Positions 48,138 to 64,000 of a DNA stretch of 64,000 bases are shown here, piece after piece (position 1 is the stretch's first letter; each line of letters starts with the position of its first letter). This stretch comes from Taenia hydatigena (Eukaryota; Platyhelminthes; Cestoda; Cyclophyllidea; Taeniidae): the NCBI GenBank assembly GCA_036345935.2, contig JADWOT020000002.1:1178001-1242000 (forward strand), read 5' to 3'. Below the pieces are notes generated by a model. It ran no database searches. It saw nothing but the letters and a program-made list of their open reading frames with translations, and was not told the DNA's origin. Both the position numbers and the translations under genes were made by a program.

Positions 48138-50426
48138 AATTTCAAACTCGGCGGCAAATGGCATCTCCCAATTTTCGTAATTCTTATGAAAAACAAACTC
48201 ACCTCCGGCGTACGCGTTCTCCCTGCTTTGTTTTGGCTACACGAACTTGGTTGCCCCTAAAAGTAAAACAAATAAGTACCTTTTAATTGACACCAAAGCA
48301 AAAAAAACTTGCATAAGTGGGTTTCGTCATGATCACCTTAAAGTCGCATTCATTTTGGCGGCGACCCTGTGGCATTCCCTTAAATAGAGAAGAGTTAAAG
48401 TAAGCAAAAGAGGTATTTTACCGCCTTCTCTTCAATAAGAACTAAAGATTTACCCGTGGTGTTTGATTTTGCTTTCCATTGTCGCGGCAAGTGGTAGGTT
48501 GTCCTTGCTTCAGCAATAAGGAAACCGATTAGACAAACTATTCCTTCAAACAGTTAATGACTTTAACAATAACGGTGCAGTGACCTTTCAACTCATTTTT
48601 TGCAGTCTCACTACTTGGATAACATAAACAAATGAACTACCCCTTTTATTCTTTGGTCAGAGGAGCTGAAACAGGGCTAAAATACCCACAAGAATGATAC
48701 AGCTTTTGACAGGTTATACGTCAATTTGACAAACACTTAAAATTACCTCCATTTTCCTTCTCTCGGATGAGCTAATGCAGCGCTGAAATAGTCACACAAA
48801 ATAAAGTTAATTTATTTGCCAGTGTAGATGGTGAATGGAGTAAATGAATGCCTTACCTCAGAAGTGGACGGACTCTGAATGCCGCAGCTAGGAGTTTTCT
48901 TCTTGGGTGAACGCTGAAAATAAAGTAAACATGCTGCTAGGTAACTTCTATTTTCTCTTGGCAGTTGTAAGTAAACGCTTTTAACGCAAACAGAAACGAG
49001 ACAAAACCTCTGCTCCGCTAACATCTCGCTGACTGCTGTGGTAGTAGGCGCTGGAGCGTCGCTAAAAATGGCAATGCAACGAGACTCTTCGGCTGTCGCT
49101 TTTTACCAACCAAACTGCAACCAACTTGCTACCTCAAGTCCAGGGTTCTGAAGGCACTCCTAGAAGTGAAAAACACAATCGGTTGGTAAAAATTTCATCA
49201 AGTCTTGTTTTAATTAACACCTACTTGAAGCAGCGCTTACTTCAAGTACGGAGGATTGTTGGACCGTGCCACAGTAAACCGAACATGGCCGACGCTGCAA
49301 TTTTAAAATGCATTAGTAACTACTGAGGTGTGAGAAACTTCTAATGGCACTGAGGATGGAATACTTACGTCCGCAACACCTTGAGATGGATCGCTTCCGC
49401 GAGAAACATCAGGATAGCCTCCCTTTAGGTACACAAAAGTTACTATTAACTTGGCTATTAAAGAACGAAGGTAATTAGCCATTTAAGGAGAAATTTACAT
49501 CAGTCGAAGGCGTTTGTAATGAGGTGTCACGTTGGCAGGAGGCTTGTTGAGGCTGAAATGAAAAGGCACAGTAAAAATGCCACTTCTTCATATACTTGAC
49601 AACTCACCTCCGATTTACACTTTGATTTACTGCCCTTACGGCGGGAAGAATTCGAACGACGCTAAAGTAAGCAAAATAGCATTTGATAAAAAAATTTCGG
49701 TTGAAATACCAAAAATGAAAACTGCAAATTCCCAACCAACAGCTTTCACACCACCTGTGATTCGCACGCCGATTGTTGCGCTTCACAACAGCAGGCACTC
49801 GTTGGCGGCTGAGGAGTTGGAGAAGATTAAAATTCAGAGAGTAAAGTCAATAAATGAAATGGGAATTATTTCAACTCACGCCATTGCAGTCCGTGGTGTA
49901 CCTAGGTGAACTCGTAGAGGTTGTCGACTTCTAGGAATGCAGAGTATCAAGATGCTGAATTTCGAGGTATATGCGATTTAGAGGTGAATTTATTGGATCT
50001 GCTTACATCTATGTAGAATGTGGTTCCAGAGTTCTGCCCCTTAAGGCACGATCGTGTTGTTTGACTCTGTAAGGTTTTTAAGATAATTCCGTAAACATAC
50101 TGCATTGATAAACCGATGAACTGCTGATGAATCTTAGCGGTATCTCCATGAAATTGATAAAATTTAAGACGAATTTAAGGCTAGATGACCTACACAATCC
50201 AATGTTTTCTGGCATGACGACGATGCTTGATCCAATCGTGACATCATCTAAAACATCAGGCTGTCTTCGCATTGCCTCAAAAATGGCTACTATTAATTCA
50301 TCAGTAGTATTACTATTCAAAACGGAAGTATGCAAAAAGCTCAATATTTTTTACTATAAAGTGACTCGAGAGATCATTTTCGATAAAATACATGAATTGG
50401 GTACTCACGCTTTTACAGCATTCGTT
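48138..50426 (-). CDS. Symmetric micro-exon array, proximal half, directly behind the tubulin gene
   Basis: Minus-strand exons, all phase 0. 50409-50426 NECCKS; 50194-50247 MMSRLDQASSSCQKTLDC; 50114-50143 IPLRFISSSS (weak); 50007-50066 SQTTRSCLKGQNSGTTFYID; 49880-49930 KSTTSTSSPRYTTDCNG; 49755-49808 PPTSACCCEAQQSACESQ; 49607-49660 RRSNSSRRKGSKSKCKSE; 49499-49552 PQQASCQRDTSLQTPSTD; 49369-49422 GGYPDVSRGSDPSQGVAD; 49241-49294 RRPCSVYCGTVQQSSVLE; 49133-49159 ECLQNPGLE; 49008-49061 RRSSAYYHSSQRDVSGAE; 48857-48913 RSPKKKTPSCGIQSPSTSE; 48747-48782 RCISSSERRKME; 48641-48676 PCFSSSDQRIKG; 48454-48507 QGQPTTCRDNGKQNQTPR; 48336-48377 GMPQGRRQNECDFK; 48203-48256 GQPSSCSQNKAGRTRTPE; 48138-48164 MPFAAEFEI. 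Nine are exactly 54 nt. Most introns are 70-95 nt, so many exons repeat about every 110-150 bp, as expected from tandem exon duplication. Donors are mostly GTAAG or GTGAG. Several peptides pair up, such as RCISSSERRKME with PCFSSSDQRIKG. Symmetric exons can be skipped singly without frameshift, which predicts many isoforms. Confidence 0.75.
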
Positions 50427-50490
50427 CTAAAGTCCAAATAAAAGAATAAGAGCATAGTTTAAGGGCAATAAAGTTTGCATTAGAAATCGG

Positions 50491-53400
50491 CTAGAAATGG
50501 TAGTGTTGCTTCACCTTTTTGATGGCCTTTTTAGCCGATTCATCAATCTAAAAGTTCAAAAAAGTGCAATCACACAAAAATTTGCTTTTTGCAATCCTTT
50601 TTTTGTTACTTAATGGGCTGAACTTACTATTTCGTAATCCTTCATTAGTGATTGGAAGTCGTTTAAGGCTTCATCGAATTCGCACTCCTCCATGCCTAGA
50701 GAAGAAAGTACAAAGTTGAGCAAATTGTGAGATTGTTTAGTAGCTATCCCTTGGCATACTGTTGAACCACATCTAAACTAAATGACCTCCTGAATGTATT
50801 TTACAGCTCAGCTGTCATAAGTCGACAGTTGAATGGACTCACCTTCGTAGAGGTACCAGTAGTAAAAAGCCTTCCTATTCTTTAAGGCAATGAAGTCGTT
50901 TCCAATTCCAGTGAGGGTAGACTTCACCAGGGTTCCATTGTAGAGAGCGGTGATGCAGAGGGGAGTTGAAACCATTCCAGTGGCCTTTATAACTACCATC
51001 GGCTGTCGGCAGCATCCAATCTAGAATCGATAAGATGAAAACATGCTTTTTTATTGTTTGAGTTTGCAAAAAGGCACAATTGAAGACATGTTAAGTTCCT
51101 AATATATGATGATTTATGATAAGTATTTCTTTTAAATCTGCCTATTGTCTCGCGTCTCTACCTCTACGGCAATAACGTGAGGCTCCTACGCTCATGAACA
51201 CTAGACCGCTCTTCGAAGTAACTTTAGTGCAGCCCTAATCATCTTGCCGATTAATGGAAGGGGACCAGGAAGTTCGTAGGTGGGTTTAGCATTTTGGTAT
51301 AAGGGAATCGACTGTAAACGTCTGATTATGCTGACATACACATCACAAGGCATGATTAGATTGCATCCACCCTAAAATCCCACCTAACCTCAATCGCTGC
51401 ATCACACCAAAACCAAATTAGTCGAATTTTCTCTAAGAAAAATAAGTGTTATTAAATAGTGCATTTCAGATAATACTTAATAATATGAAGTCAGTTTGGT
51501 TTCCAGGATCCCCGAGACATCTCGGATGAAGGTCTTAATGGTATTTGGGTGCAAGCAAAAGATTGAAAATGAGGAAAACAAGAAGCCGATGCGCCGAAAA
51601 TGGGTGATTATGGCGCACAAAGCACACTCATTACTGCATCTTACCAATTCTTCCTCTCAATGCTATACAGAAGCGCTACCGAATAGTCTTTACCGGTCTA
51701 CGGTCTAGTTGAGTTCACTCTTTTACTGTAGTTCTTGCAGACTCAGAAAAGAAACCACAGGCAGCACATAGGATAGCAGTTTAAACATTGTTTTACTAAG
51801 AATGACTTCTATAGTCTCCCACAATTCATTCTCCAGAGCAGCGTCATGTTGTTCCCTTCCTGCTACCTATAGTTTTGTCAATCTGGCCCCCTCGGTTTTC
51901 ATCAGAACCACCTCAGTGACCTCTTATCCAATTATACAATCCCAATTCTTTTTTGACTGACCTTATTAAAAATAGTTTTTTGACTCAAAGTCTTTTCTTT
52001 GTTTTGTGAAATTCGCTAGTTATGAAATCCGTTTGCTTCAAATTCATTTCGATTCTTTATGTTGAAGAAATAAGTGGATAAGTCTCTCTGGTAAAATATA
52101 CATTCCGCCGATTATAACTTGATCAAGCTTCACTAAATTTGGTACTTTTAAAGCCGTTATCTAATGAAAATAATTATTATTTTTTTTCAATTACACTATT
52201 CGACATCTAATTGGTTAAGGCCTCAATCATGATTGGTGAATCTCAAGGTCACTCGCCTTGTATCCACATGGGCTCCAGTCAGCAAACTTGAGTCTTCCCG
52301 ATTGCTTCCATTCGTCAACTGCCGCATTAATGACTGATGGTGTGACATCCCCCCGATAGAGCAGGGCACAGGAAAGCATCACGGAGTCTTCAATAGGCGA
52401 GACACCCAATGCTAGTTGAAATCGGTCAGATAGGGCCTCTTGAAGAAGCATTTCGGCACTCAATTCTGCAAAAGAAATGGATGCAACAGAGTTGTAAAGG
52501 TGTTTTTATATCTCTCAATTATCAAGCTACAATTATTGAGATCCTGAGTGGTCCGGTCTCACATGTTATCACCTAATCCTGCAAAAAGGTGTCGACAGTC
52601 TTCTGGGCAAAAAGCATATGAACACTGAGGATGAGATGGTATTGTTTTCCAACACCCAATCCTTAAGTGCCTATTTTTTGCAGGCAACGGATTGCGCTAT
52701 GAGGTTTGTTACCTTGTTTTGCCAACTAAGGACAGAGGCTTTTTTCTGCTGACTCACAAATCACGCTTATTTGTGAGAAAAAGGTTGCCGTGTACGCCTC
52801 GCAGTGGCATCAATTTGGTGTCTTTTGACAGGAAACCTATTTACGACAAACTAAATGGTTCTATGAGTAAAATGTTAGGCTTTGAATGAGTTTGGTTTCT
52901 TGATACTGGACTACGGAAGCCATATCCCATCCCAGCAAAGTTGAGGATCTGCTTAAGCATAGCGCATTCGTTAAATTACTGAAGTGATTTGATTCTGTGC
53001 AGATACTTCTGTTGCTACACGGCCTTTAAAAACTGTTTCATAAAATTATCTAAGAGTGAAGTGAAGTAAACTCAATTCAAATAACATCCACTAAGTTGGT
53101 AGAAAGGGCAGGACCGGTAAGGAGTGGCAATGAGGAGCATCCTGTCTGTGGTGGATTGACATAAAATCCATACCTTATAGGGCATTAAAGCAAGCGTTAA
53201 GATATTCACTGACTGATGAGGTCATTGTACTTCCTGTAATTCTTTTTGCGCTAGAGACAATTTAGTAATTTTTTGTTTTTAAACCTCCAATCAAACGAAG
53301 GATCAAATCTTCCTCACAATTGATTGGGCACACGCTATCCAATAGCCATCACCTTCTAGTACTCCATTCATGAATTTGGAATACAGTCGTAATTTTGACA

Positions 53401-56192
53401 AGTAAAGTGTTTTGGGAAAAACAATAATGTTAATTGGTTCATAAAATTGGTTTATAATTTATTTTTTTAATTTCTTCTTCACAATATCGCCTTTCATTAA
53501 CTAGCCAATGACAATACAAGCTGTAGAAGCATTAGCCAATCAGATTTTAGGTTGGGCAATGCTAAATACGGAGCGTGGTGCTGTTTTCAAGTTACAAATC
53601 CATCCGGCCATTTATGGATAGAGTGTTTGGACATCGCTAACAGCCTTTCACTTGTAATAATTGGTTCATGAAGTGAATATTCTTGGAGAAACAAGTAAAT
53701 CCAGAGCTAGCCATTTTCGACAATGATGTAAATGCTCCACAACATAAATATTAACAACTCAGCCAAATTTTGCAAGTTAAATGCTCGCCTTGAAGGATGG
53801 GTAGTTTTGCTATGTATTAACGTTAAATCATAGCCTTTGTGCCTAAAAATTTAGTACCAGAGAGGACTTCGCACTCCTCACTAACTTGGCTTCCATGCTA
53901 GCGGCGCGGAAGTTTGCTGATAGCCTCCTGAGATTGTCCTGAACCGACTTCCAGATTAGAGTCCATAAAACACTTAGAGTAAGAATTACTCTGGCCAGCG
54001 AATTCAACTATCGTGGTTCGAAGTTATACATAATCTGTGTTAATGGAGCAGCAACTTACTTGTACTGTCGTAGACAGCCGGACTCATTAGCGGGTACAAG
54101 CTGCACATGAGGTAGTGCATACTTGGGTAGGGAATCAGGTTTGTCTGTAATTCCACCAAACTTGATGTCAATGAGGAGTAAAATCGGAATCCAGCTGTTA
54201 TTCCACTGTAAACCTACAAAAGAGGTGCTGGAACTTCTTAAAAGTTTCCTCACAATTAAGCCTTTGCTGTTTGAACCTTTAAGGGGTATTTTAATCCCTA
54301 TGTTGGTTCAAGCTACTTCTTCCTCGATAGTTGGTTGAAAGTAAGATTGAGTGAATGGGTGTGTGGGTGGATCCACGAATGGATGGAAGGATGGGTGGAC
54401 GAATGAATGGATGTTTGCAGGGATGGAACATGAATGGATGGGTGAGTAAATGAATGGTTATGCATACGGAGGGATTAATGGATGTACGGACGGATGGATA
54501 GATGAAGAGGTGAATAGATGGATGGGTGGATGGAGGTTGGATGCGTGGATAAACGAACGGATGTATGGGTGGATAATGGATGAACAGATGGTTGAATTGA
54601 TGGAAGGAAGGGTAAATAGATGGATGAATCGATGAGCAAATGAATAGACTGGTGGATGGAGGAATGGATTGGTGAATTAAATAAGCAAATGGATGGATGG
54701 ACAGATTGTGGAAGTGCTGAACGGGTGGATAGATGGATAAATTGATACGCAAACGAGTGGGTATGTGACTAAATAAATAGGTAGGTAGATGGATGAATTG
54801 CTTGACGGATGTATGGATGGATGCATGATTGCAAGATTGATGGTTGAAGAAATCGAGACGGATAAGGGTGGATAGATCCAAAATATCTCGACAGGCAGAG
54901 CATCTCCAGCTTTCACTGTGGTGAAAGCATCCGCTAAAAGCTACGTTCAAGTCGTTAGCCTAATGGATTTTCAAGATCATGAAGAGTAGCTCTCTAATAG
55001 GATAATCCTGATTTACTGAAACAGATTAACAGTTGTAGACCTAAAGATAACCCTCCAGAGGTCTCTTTGTCACTCGACTCAGGCGAAGCCAGAAAGAATG
55101 GCCTACGGATCGTCTAGATTAATTTGGCAGTGGTATTTCAACGTCGTAAACTGAATTGGGGCAAAAAGTCATTAACTGCTCAATCATCAGGACTTAATAA
55201 AACCAATTGCTCACCTGAGCAAGGAGTCTATTTATATGCGAATAAGTTACACAGGCCACATTCAATTCGCGCTCATAAATGTCCATGATTGCACGATTTT
55301 GAAGGACCAAAGAAATGCAGTCGGGTTTGTACGGACTGGCGGCTCCAAGGACGGCATTGTAGGGCTCCAGGACGGAGAGGGCCTGGTCGTAGTCAGGGTA
55401 AACACCGAGATCAAATTTATTTGCTTTGGGATACTCCCCATCGATTGTATCGTGGATAGCTGGAAAAGAGTGCTCAAATGTTTCTGAATGATACTTTGAA
55501 TAGACTGACTGACAGAGGTAAGCTAAATTGAAGGCTTCAAGATTGAGCGATTTTTGAAATCTAAACGAACCCATCAGAAGACCGGAGCCCGTTCCTCCTC
55601 CATACGAGTGGAAGAAGCAGACACCCTCAAGCAAGTCACATGTCTCAGCAACCCGACGTAGCGTAGCGGCAAATCGTGGTGCATGCTGCACGGCGAGTTG
55701 GTAGAAGCCTCGCGCATAATTTCCCGCCCCATCTTCCGTTCCACTCAGTAGACGTTGGGGATTGAAGAGGCTTCGATAGACACCCGCTCTTATCTCATCT
55801 GGAGGAGCAATAGGGTGGTTAACTACATGGGTGCTCAATTCTGACCAGGACGACGATATCAAGTTTTTAGACTGGAGGGACCTTCACAAATAAGTGATAG
55901 TGACCCTAATACCTCCTGTCTCCGCCATTGGTTGCTTTTAAGGTCACTTGGCACGCAACTCACCAATCACAAGCGCCTCAGTGTCCATTATAACCGTTCG
56001 GGGTGAAAATCCACCTGATTCTGTCTCCTCGAAGAAAACATCACGTCCCTCATCCAAATCATCTCCACTTTGACCTTCGATACAGACGGGACAACCCTCG
56101 GGATCTATGCCGTGTTCGATGCAGAAGAGTTCCCAGAAAGCGCTGCTCATTTGTGATCCGCATTGACCCACGAAAACGTTGATGATTTGACC
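50491..56192 (-). CDS. Divergent alpha-tubulin, 8 exons (start-codon exon not found)
   Basis: Tubulins are GTPases that polymerise into microtubules. Minus-strand exons in coding order: 55964-56192, 55571-55798, 55215-55459, 54060-54213, 52257-52465, 50843-51020, 50628-50695, 50491-50547 (stop TAG). Phases match and give 455 codons plus a start, close to the usual 450. Seen: INVFVGQCGSQMSSAFWELF near the N-terminus; the GTP signature SYGGGTGSG; LEPYNAVL; SSLVELQTNLIPYP, whose Glu is at the position of the catalytic alpha-tubulin Glu254; LLYRGDVTPSVINAA; DWSPCGYK; YWYLYEGMEECEFDEALNDF. The 55460-55570 intron is open in frame but its removal restores the family alignment. Alpha-tubulin genes often split directly after the ATG, which fits the phase-0 first exon here. 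Divergent traits: no recognisable K40 loop and a basic end (IDESAKKAIKKVKQHYHF) in place of an acidic EEY tail. The last exon may be spliced onward into the micro-exon array. Confidence 0.92.
52251..52256 (-). other. GC-AG splice donor (GCGAGT) in the tubulin gene
   Basis: The exon ending DWSPCGYK is followed by GCGAGT, not GT. Using it keeps phase 0 and joins to IGCCRQPMVV, matching the conserved FKVGINYQPPTVV stretch of alpha-tubulin. GC-AG introns are a known minor class. Confidence 0.7.
54343..54850 (+). repeat. GGAT/GAAT tetranucleotide minisatellite in a tubulin intron
   Basis: About 500 bp of imperfect TGGA, TGAA and TGGG repeats with interspersed variants. It lies in the intron between tubulin exons 55215-55459 and 54060-54213. 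Open frames through it on either strand (Met/Gly/Trp or Ile/His/Pro/Ser repeats) are artefacts. Confidence 0.9.
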
Positions 56193-58532
56193 CTGTGATG
56201 TTAAAAGAGCTTTTATTCCCTTTGCAAGTTAAAATATATATTGTTAAAAGGAGAAATTAAAAACGAGCGAAAATGATTAATCAACAAAAGCACCAGACGT
56301 CGTCGTGTACTCTATCTTGAATTCTCTCACAGTTCTGTAGCTTGCTGGTGAATTTGATATGTGCTGCGAAATCTGCGATTAAACGAAGGATTTTTTTGTA
56401 ACTTTTTACTTTGAAAGATATAATTTTCAAAGGAGCGAATGCTTCGATCTATTTAATAAAGTTGAAGTGAATTGCAGCATTGGAGATGAGTCGGTCCGTG
56501 AGAACTTTGACGAGTAGATCTTAAAAGAATCACTCTTTCCATTGTTAAAGCCAACTTGTCAGTAGCGCGCAGTTCAGCAGTGGCACCAATCTAGACTCAA
56601 AGAGGCCTCAATGACTCCCAAAATCTTCACATTTCCCCTCTAGAGTGCAGAAAACCTCGTCTATTAGGGGTAATTCATGATTTTGCAGAAGGATTTTGAC
56701 TATAGAGACCAAAAGACGATATGGAGGCTCAAGGTGTTTAACCCTTGGAGGCGCCGCCAGGCCGTCTGACCTCTAAGCCAAGACAGTAGCAGTCAAGCCC
56801 TGCCTATACAGCGACACTGCATATTCTTCCCGAGCATTACTTCTTCTTTCGTGGTTTGAGGAGGTCCCGGGGAGCTACACATAGTTATTGCACGAAAAGT
56901 CACAATATCCGCAGACCTTTCAAATAACAATTTTTAATACCTTGCAGGCATTTCTCTATTTCAACCAACACCTCATTATTAAATAGCAAATGTACTTTTA
57001 AAAATCACATCTACAAACAAAAAGCGCTTAAAAATGAGTAGTGAGGAATGCGTTTCTCCCTGTCGAATTAATATGCTCTACTGCTGCTATTTCACTAGCG
57101 AAAATTATTTGAGGAGAGAGACTCTAGATTATCTACAGTAAATTATAATGATTCCACTCCAATATTTCATGCATTATTACCTTTTCCAAAAGCCCGATAG
57201 GACGCCAATTCCCATAACTGGTTGTTGAAGTTGAGGGTATTTTTAATAACAGAAATTTATAAAATGTACAGCAAATTACTATCAGGCATAGGCTAGTCAA
57301 AAAGAAATAAAAAGTATGGAGAAATTTTACTAACCAACATGACTGGAAGGAATTATCAGGAGCAAACACGTGCAAAAATGAGAACTACAGCATGACATTG
57401 CGGTGGATCGATGACAAGAGCGTGACAAACAGATGGCATGGCATTTATAACATCGTTGCACCTTGTCAATGACCTCGCTAGGATAATTCTTGCAAAATCA
57501 GAAAAAAGTTCGTCTTATATCTGTTGACTTCTAGGCTGTTGGTTCGGGAAGTTTGCAGGGATGTCGTATGAACAGTGAAAAGATCCCAACTTAGGAATTT
57601 AGCAAAATGTAACTTCTTGATTTGACGATAAAACTAGCTGCATTTAATCCGACTGGATACGGATCAGGGATACATTTTTAACTAGACAAATCTTCATCCT
57701 ATCCAGAAATTGGTATTTGGACGCTGATAAAGTTAAAATACTTGTCTTTGTGTTTTTTAAGAACCAACAAAAAGAGGCAGCACGCTTTGATTGGAGCTGA
57801 CTAAATCGTGCATTAACACAATTTTACATCCAGAGGTTGATTGTTCGTAAAAGTTTACTTAGGCAGCGGCTCAGTTAAGGCGCCCGCTCCTGTAAGCTTT
57901 TCAAGCGGCATAGATTGTAAGCCAAAAGAGTTGCCTCCGGGATCTTCTGCGGGTTGACATTGCATATTCTGCCCGAGCATTATGCCTTCTATCGGAATTA
58001 GTGAAGACTGTGTTTCGCACAATGCTATTGCCAAATAATGTTTTTAGTAATGCAAAAGAAGAATTTGTAGAAGAGCAGAGTGCATAAAATGTGTGTACGC
58101 AAGAGCATAGCTAAATTGTACTCAGCGTTAACTGTAATGCCTATTGCTTTCTTTCCTATTTGTAGTGGCTTGAGGGCAGCTAAGTGGTACGGACCATATA
58201 GTGGGCATTCAAAATCCACATTGGTAGTGTAAATAGCAAAACATATTAGAAGTTGTAGCAAATTGGAAAATTCATGAAACAAGAGTCATTTTAAGTAGCG
58301 AATGATTAAATGAAACTGACTTTTGCTGCAGTTTTCGTCTATACTCAAAAACCAATAAAATTGTAAAAGTAAATTGACGTGTTAACTGAGCTTTACAATT
58401 CGGACTCATTTTATTGCAAAAAATAAAACCATTGTTAATGTCCTTCAACTGAAGGGATTCTGGTGCCCGCCGCTTGCGAAAGCTGCTCAAACTTAATTAT
58501 GCCGGTTGTTGTCATATAATCTCTGGCTCGCT
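56193..58532. other. Divergent intergenic region between tubulin (minus) and GSK-3 (plus)
   Basis: Should hold the tubulin start exon and both promoters, but no single ATG exon stands out. Two related stretches occur at about 56745-56950 and 57865-58035, sharing GCATATTCT.CCCGAGCATTA and nearby GGCGCC.. blocks. This is a diverged repeat of about 200 bp. Confidence 0.45.
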
Positions 58533-62893
<4,361 letters not shown>

Positions 62894-64000
62894 ATACTAT
62901 CTACAACCCTAAATGGATGGGTTGGAGCGTCAGCCTAACGTCGTCGATTCTGTAGTATCTCAAATCATGGAATATCAGTCGTACGAGTCAGAAGTTTGGG
63001 AGATCTCCCTCTTCTTGGTTTGATTAGGAACTTATCATGTCAAGAACGACTTGTAGGCATGTTAGACGTGAATGATGTTGGCACAATTTGTTTGCGCGCA
63101 CATCAGTCGGGCAGGTGGTCGTGGGTGCCAAGTGCCAGGGTCCCATCCCGTTGCATTGGGACGGCAGTGAGCGGCGAAAACACCTGCACCACTACAAAAC
63201 GCATCGACGATTATGAAAAGTGGCTTTATTGGCTGTCGTCATTTTGGAGGTAGGCATCACTTCTTCCACAAGAAGCTATGGGCTCCACGGCTCGATGCAG
63301 TTGGAGCGTGCAAAAAGAAAGCCTCTTCTTTGTCGACTTCAAGAACAGTCAAGGGTGCGCCGACGAACGTGGTGGAGGTCTTGTTCCTACAAGGCAACAC
63401 AAAAATGTGGCATGTGAGACGAGACGAGGAGAGATACATCACACACACTCTCTCATGCTTCTTGGCGTGTTGTTGTCACCTTTTCTTGACACGAGGCAAT
63501 CACCCGCCAAATATTTGGGGAATGCGAGGCCGATGTAAACGAAGGTCGTGTGTGTTGTGATTGGTTAGAATTGCCACTTTGTTCTAGCGACAGGGCATTG
63601 TTTCGTTAGGAAAGGGAATGTGTTTATCAAGAATGTCTAGAGCGGACTCAGTGTGGCGTCCAAGTTCCAGCAGTGTGCAGTGCTTGGAATGTCGAACCTC
63701 CCCGAGCCCTGGAAGGTCCACCCCATTAGATCCATTCCAGGATTGGAATATGTGGAGCTTTGGTGTCTTCTACCACAAGTTGGGAAGACATCGATTGTGC
63801 ATTTCAGCGTCCGTCCAAACCCCTAATCGAGTGGGTCAGTCTCGTTTTCAATCAGAATCCTCAAAGTTGACGACCTCAGAACGGTTTTCTTTGCTGATGG
63901 CGATCCGCGCATATGCTCGATGACCTTGACCTTAATGGTGGATATAAGTGCACATATAGTACATCTTCGTGTGGTACTGGCCAATCAAGGGCAAATCAAT
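62894..64000. other. 3' flank of GSK-3, no gene recognised
   Basis: Several overlapping short frames on both strands without domains or splice pairs. Confidence 0.5.

Noticed and set aside
54291..54950. 219-codon minus-strand frame of Ile/His/Pro/Ser repeats
   Set aside because: It is translation of the GGAT-type minisatellite in a tubulin intron.
55460..55570. Tubulin reading without an intron here (SFRFQKSLNLEAFNLAYLCQ)
   Set aside because: The frame is open, but removal between GTTCGT and TTCCAG restores the normal GTGSGLLM...YP alignment, so it is treated as an intron.

Overview
The window is nuclear DNA of a flatworm, most likely a tapeworm. Four animal genes with many small introns can be read in it: an otopetrin proton channel, the 3' end of a BAP31-like ER protein, a divergent alpha-tubulin and a GSK-3 kinase. 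The long spacers carry simple repeats, diverged duplications and a miniature LTR element of the kind known from taeniid tapeworms (TRIM). No bacterial, organellar or RNA-gene signal was seen. Species identity is inference.

Layout. 0-9 kb: low-complexity spacer, a methyltransferase-like gene fragment (minus strand, 4.8-5.8 kb) and a small unknown ORF (8.4-8.7 kb). 9.2 kb: solo LTR. 10.4-22.4 kb: complete 11-exon otopetrin gene, 778 codons with all exon phases compatible. 22.8-29.1 kb: a diverged direct segmental duplication, each half holding a run of about 300-bp repeats, with two LTR copies between them. 29.8-30.8 kb: decayed Gypsy-type gag/pol fragment. 31.7-32.1 kb: degenerate tandem repeat with TGACGTCA palindromes. 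32.8-33.1 kb: last three exons of a BAP31-like gene. 36.2-39.5 kb: locally duplicated exon-like pieces and a full-length 887-bp TRIM with a 5-bp target duplication. 43.4-56.2 kb (minus strand): the tubulin gene and, directly behind it, more than 30 short exons. 58.5-62.9 kb: complete 10-exon GSK-3 gene (377 aa) pointing away from the tubulin gene.

The most unusual part is 43.4-50.5 kb. Downstream of the tubulin body, on the same strand and in the same reading phase, lies a regular array of symmetric micro-exons. At least 16 are exactly 54 nt; most others are 18, 27, 33, 36, 39, 42, 45, 51, 57 or 60 nt. Introns are mostly 70-95 nt. Each exon encodes a Ser/Cys/Arg/Gln/Pro-rich peptide of up to 20 residues. 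The tubulin's own last exon has a usable phase-0 donor 88 nt before the first of these exons, and the array can be followed in phase to an acidic terminal exon ending at 43432. It is either a micro-exon gene behind a tubulin, or one tubulin gene with a long, modular, probably alternatively spliced tail in place of the usual acidic EEY tail. The second reading would be new to my knowledge; only transcripts can decide.

Limits: splice sites, phases and homologies were judged by eye, with no alignment or database search.
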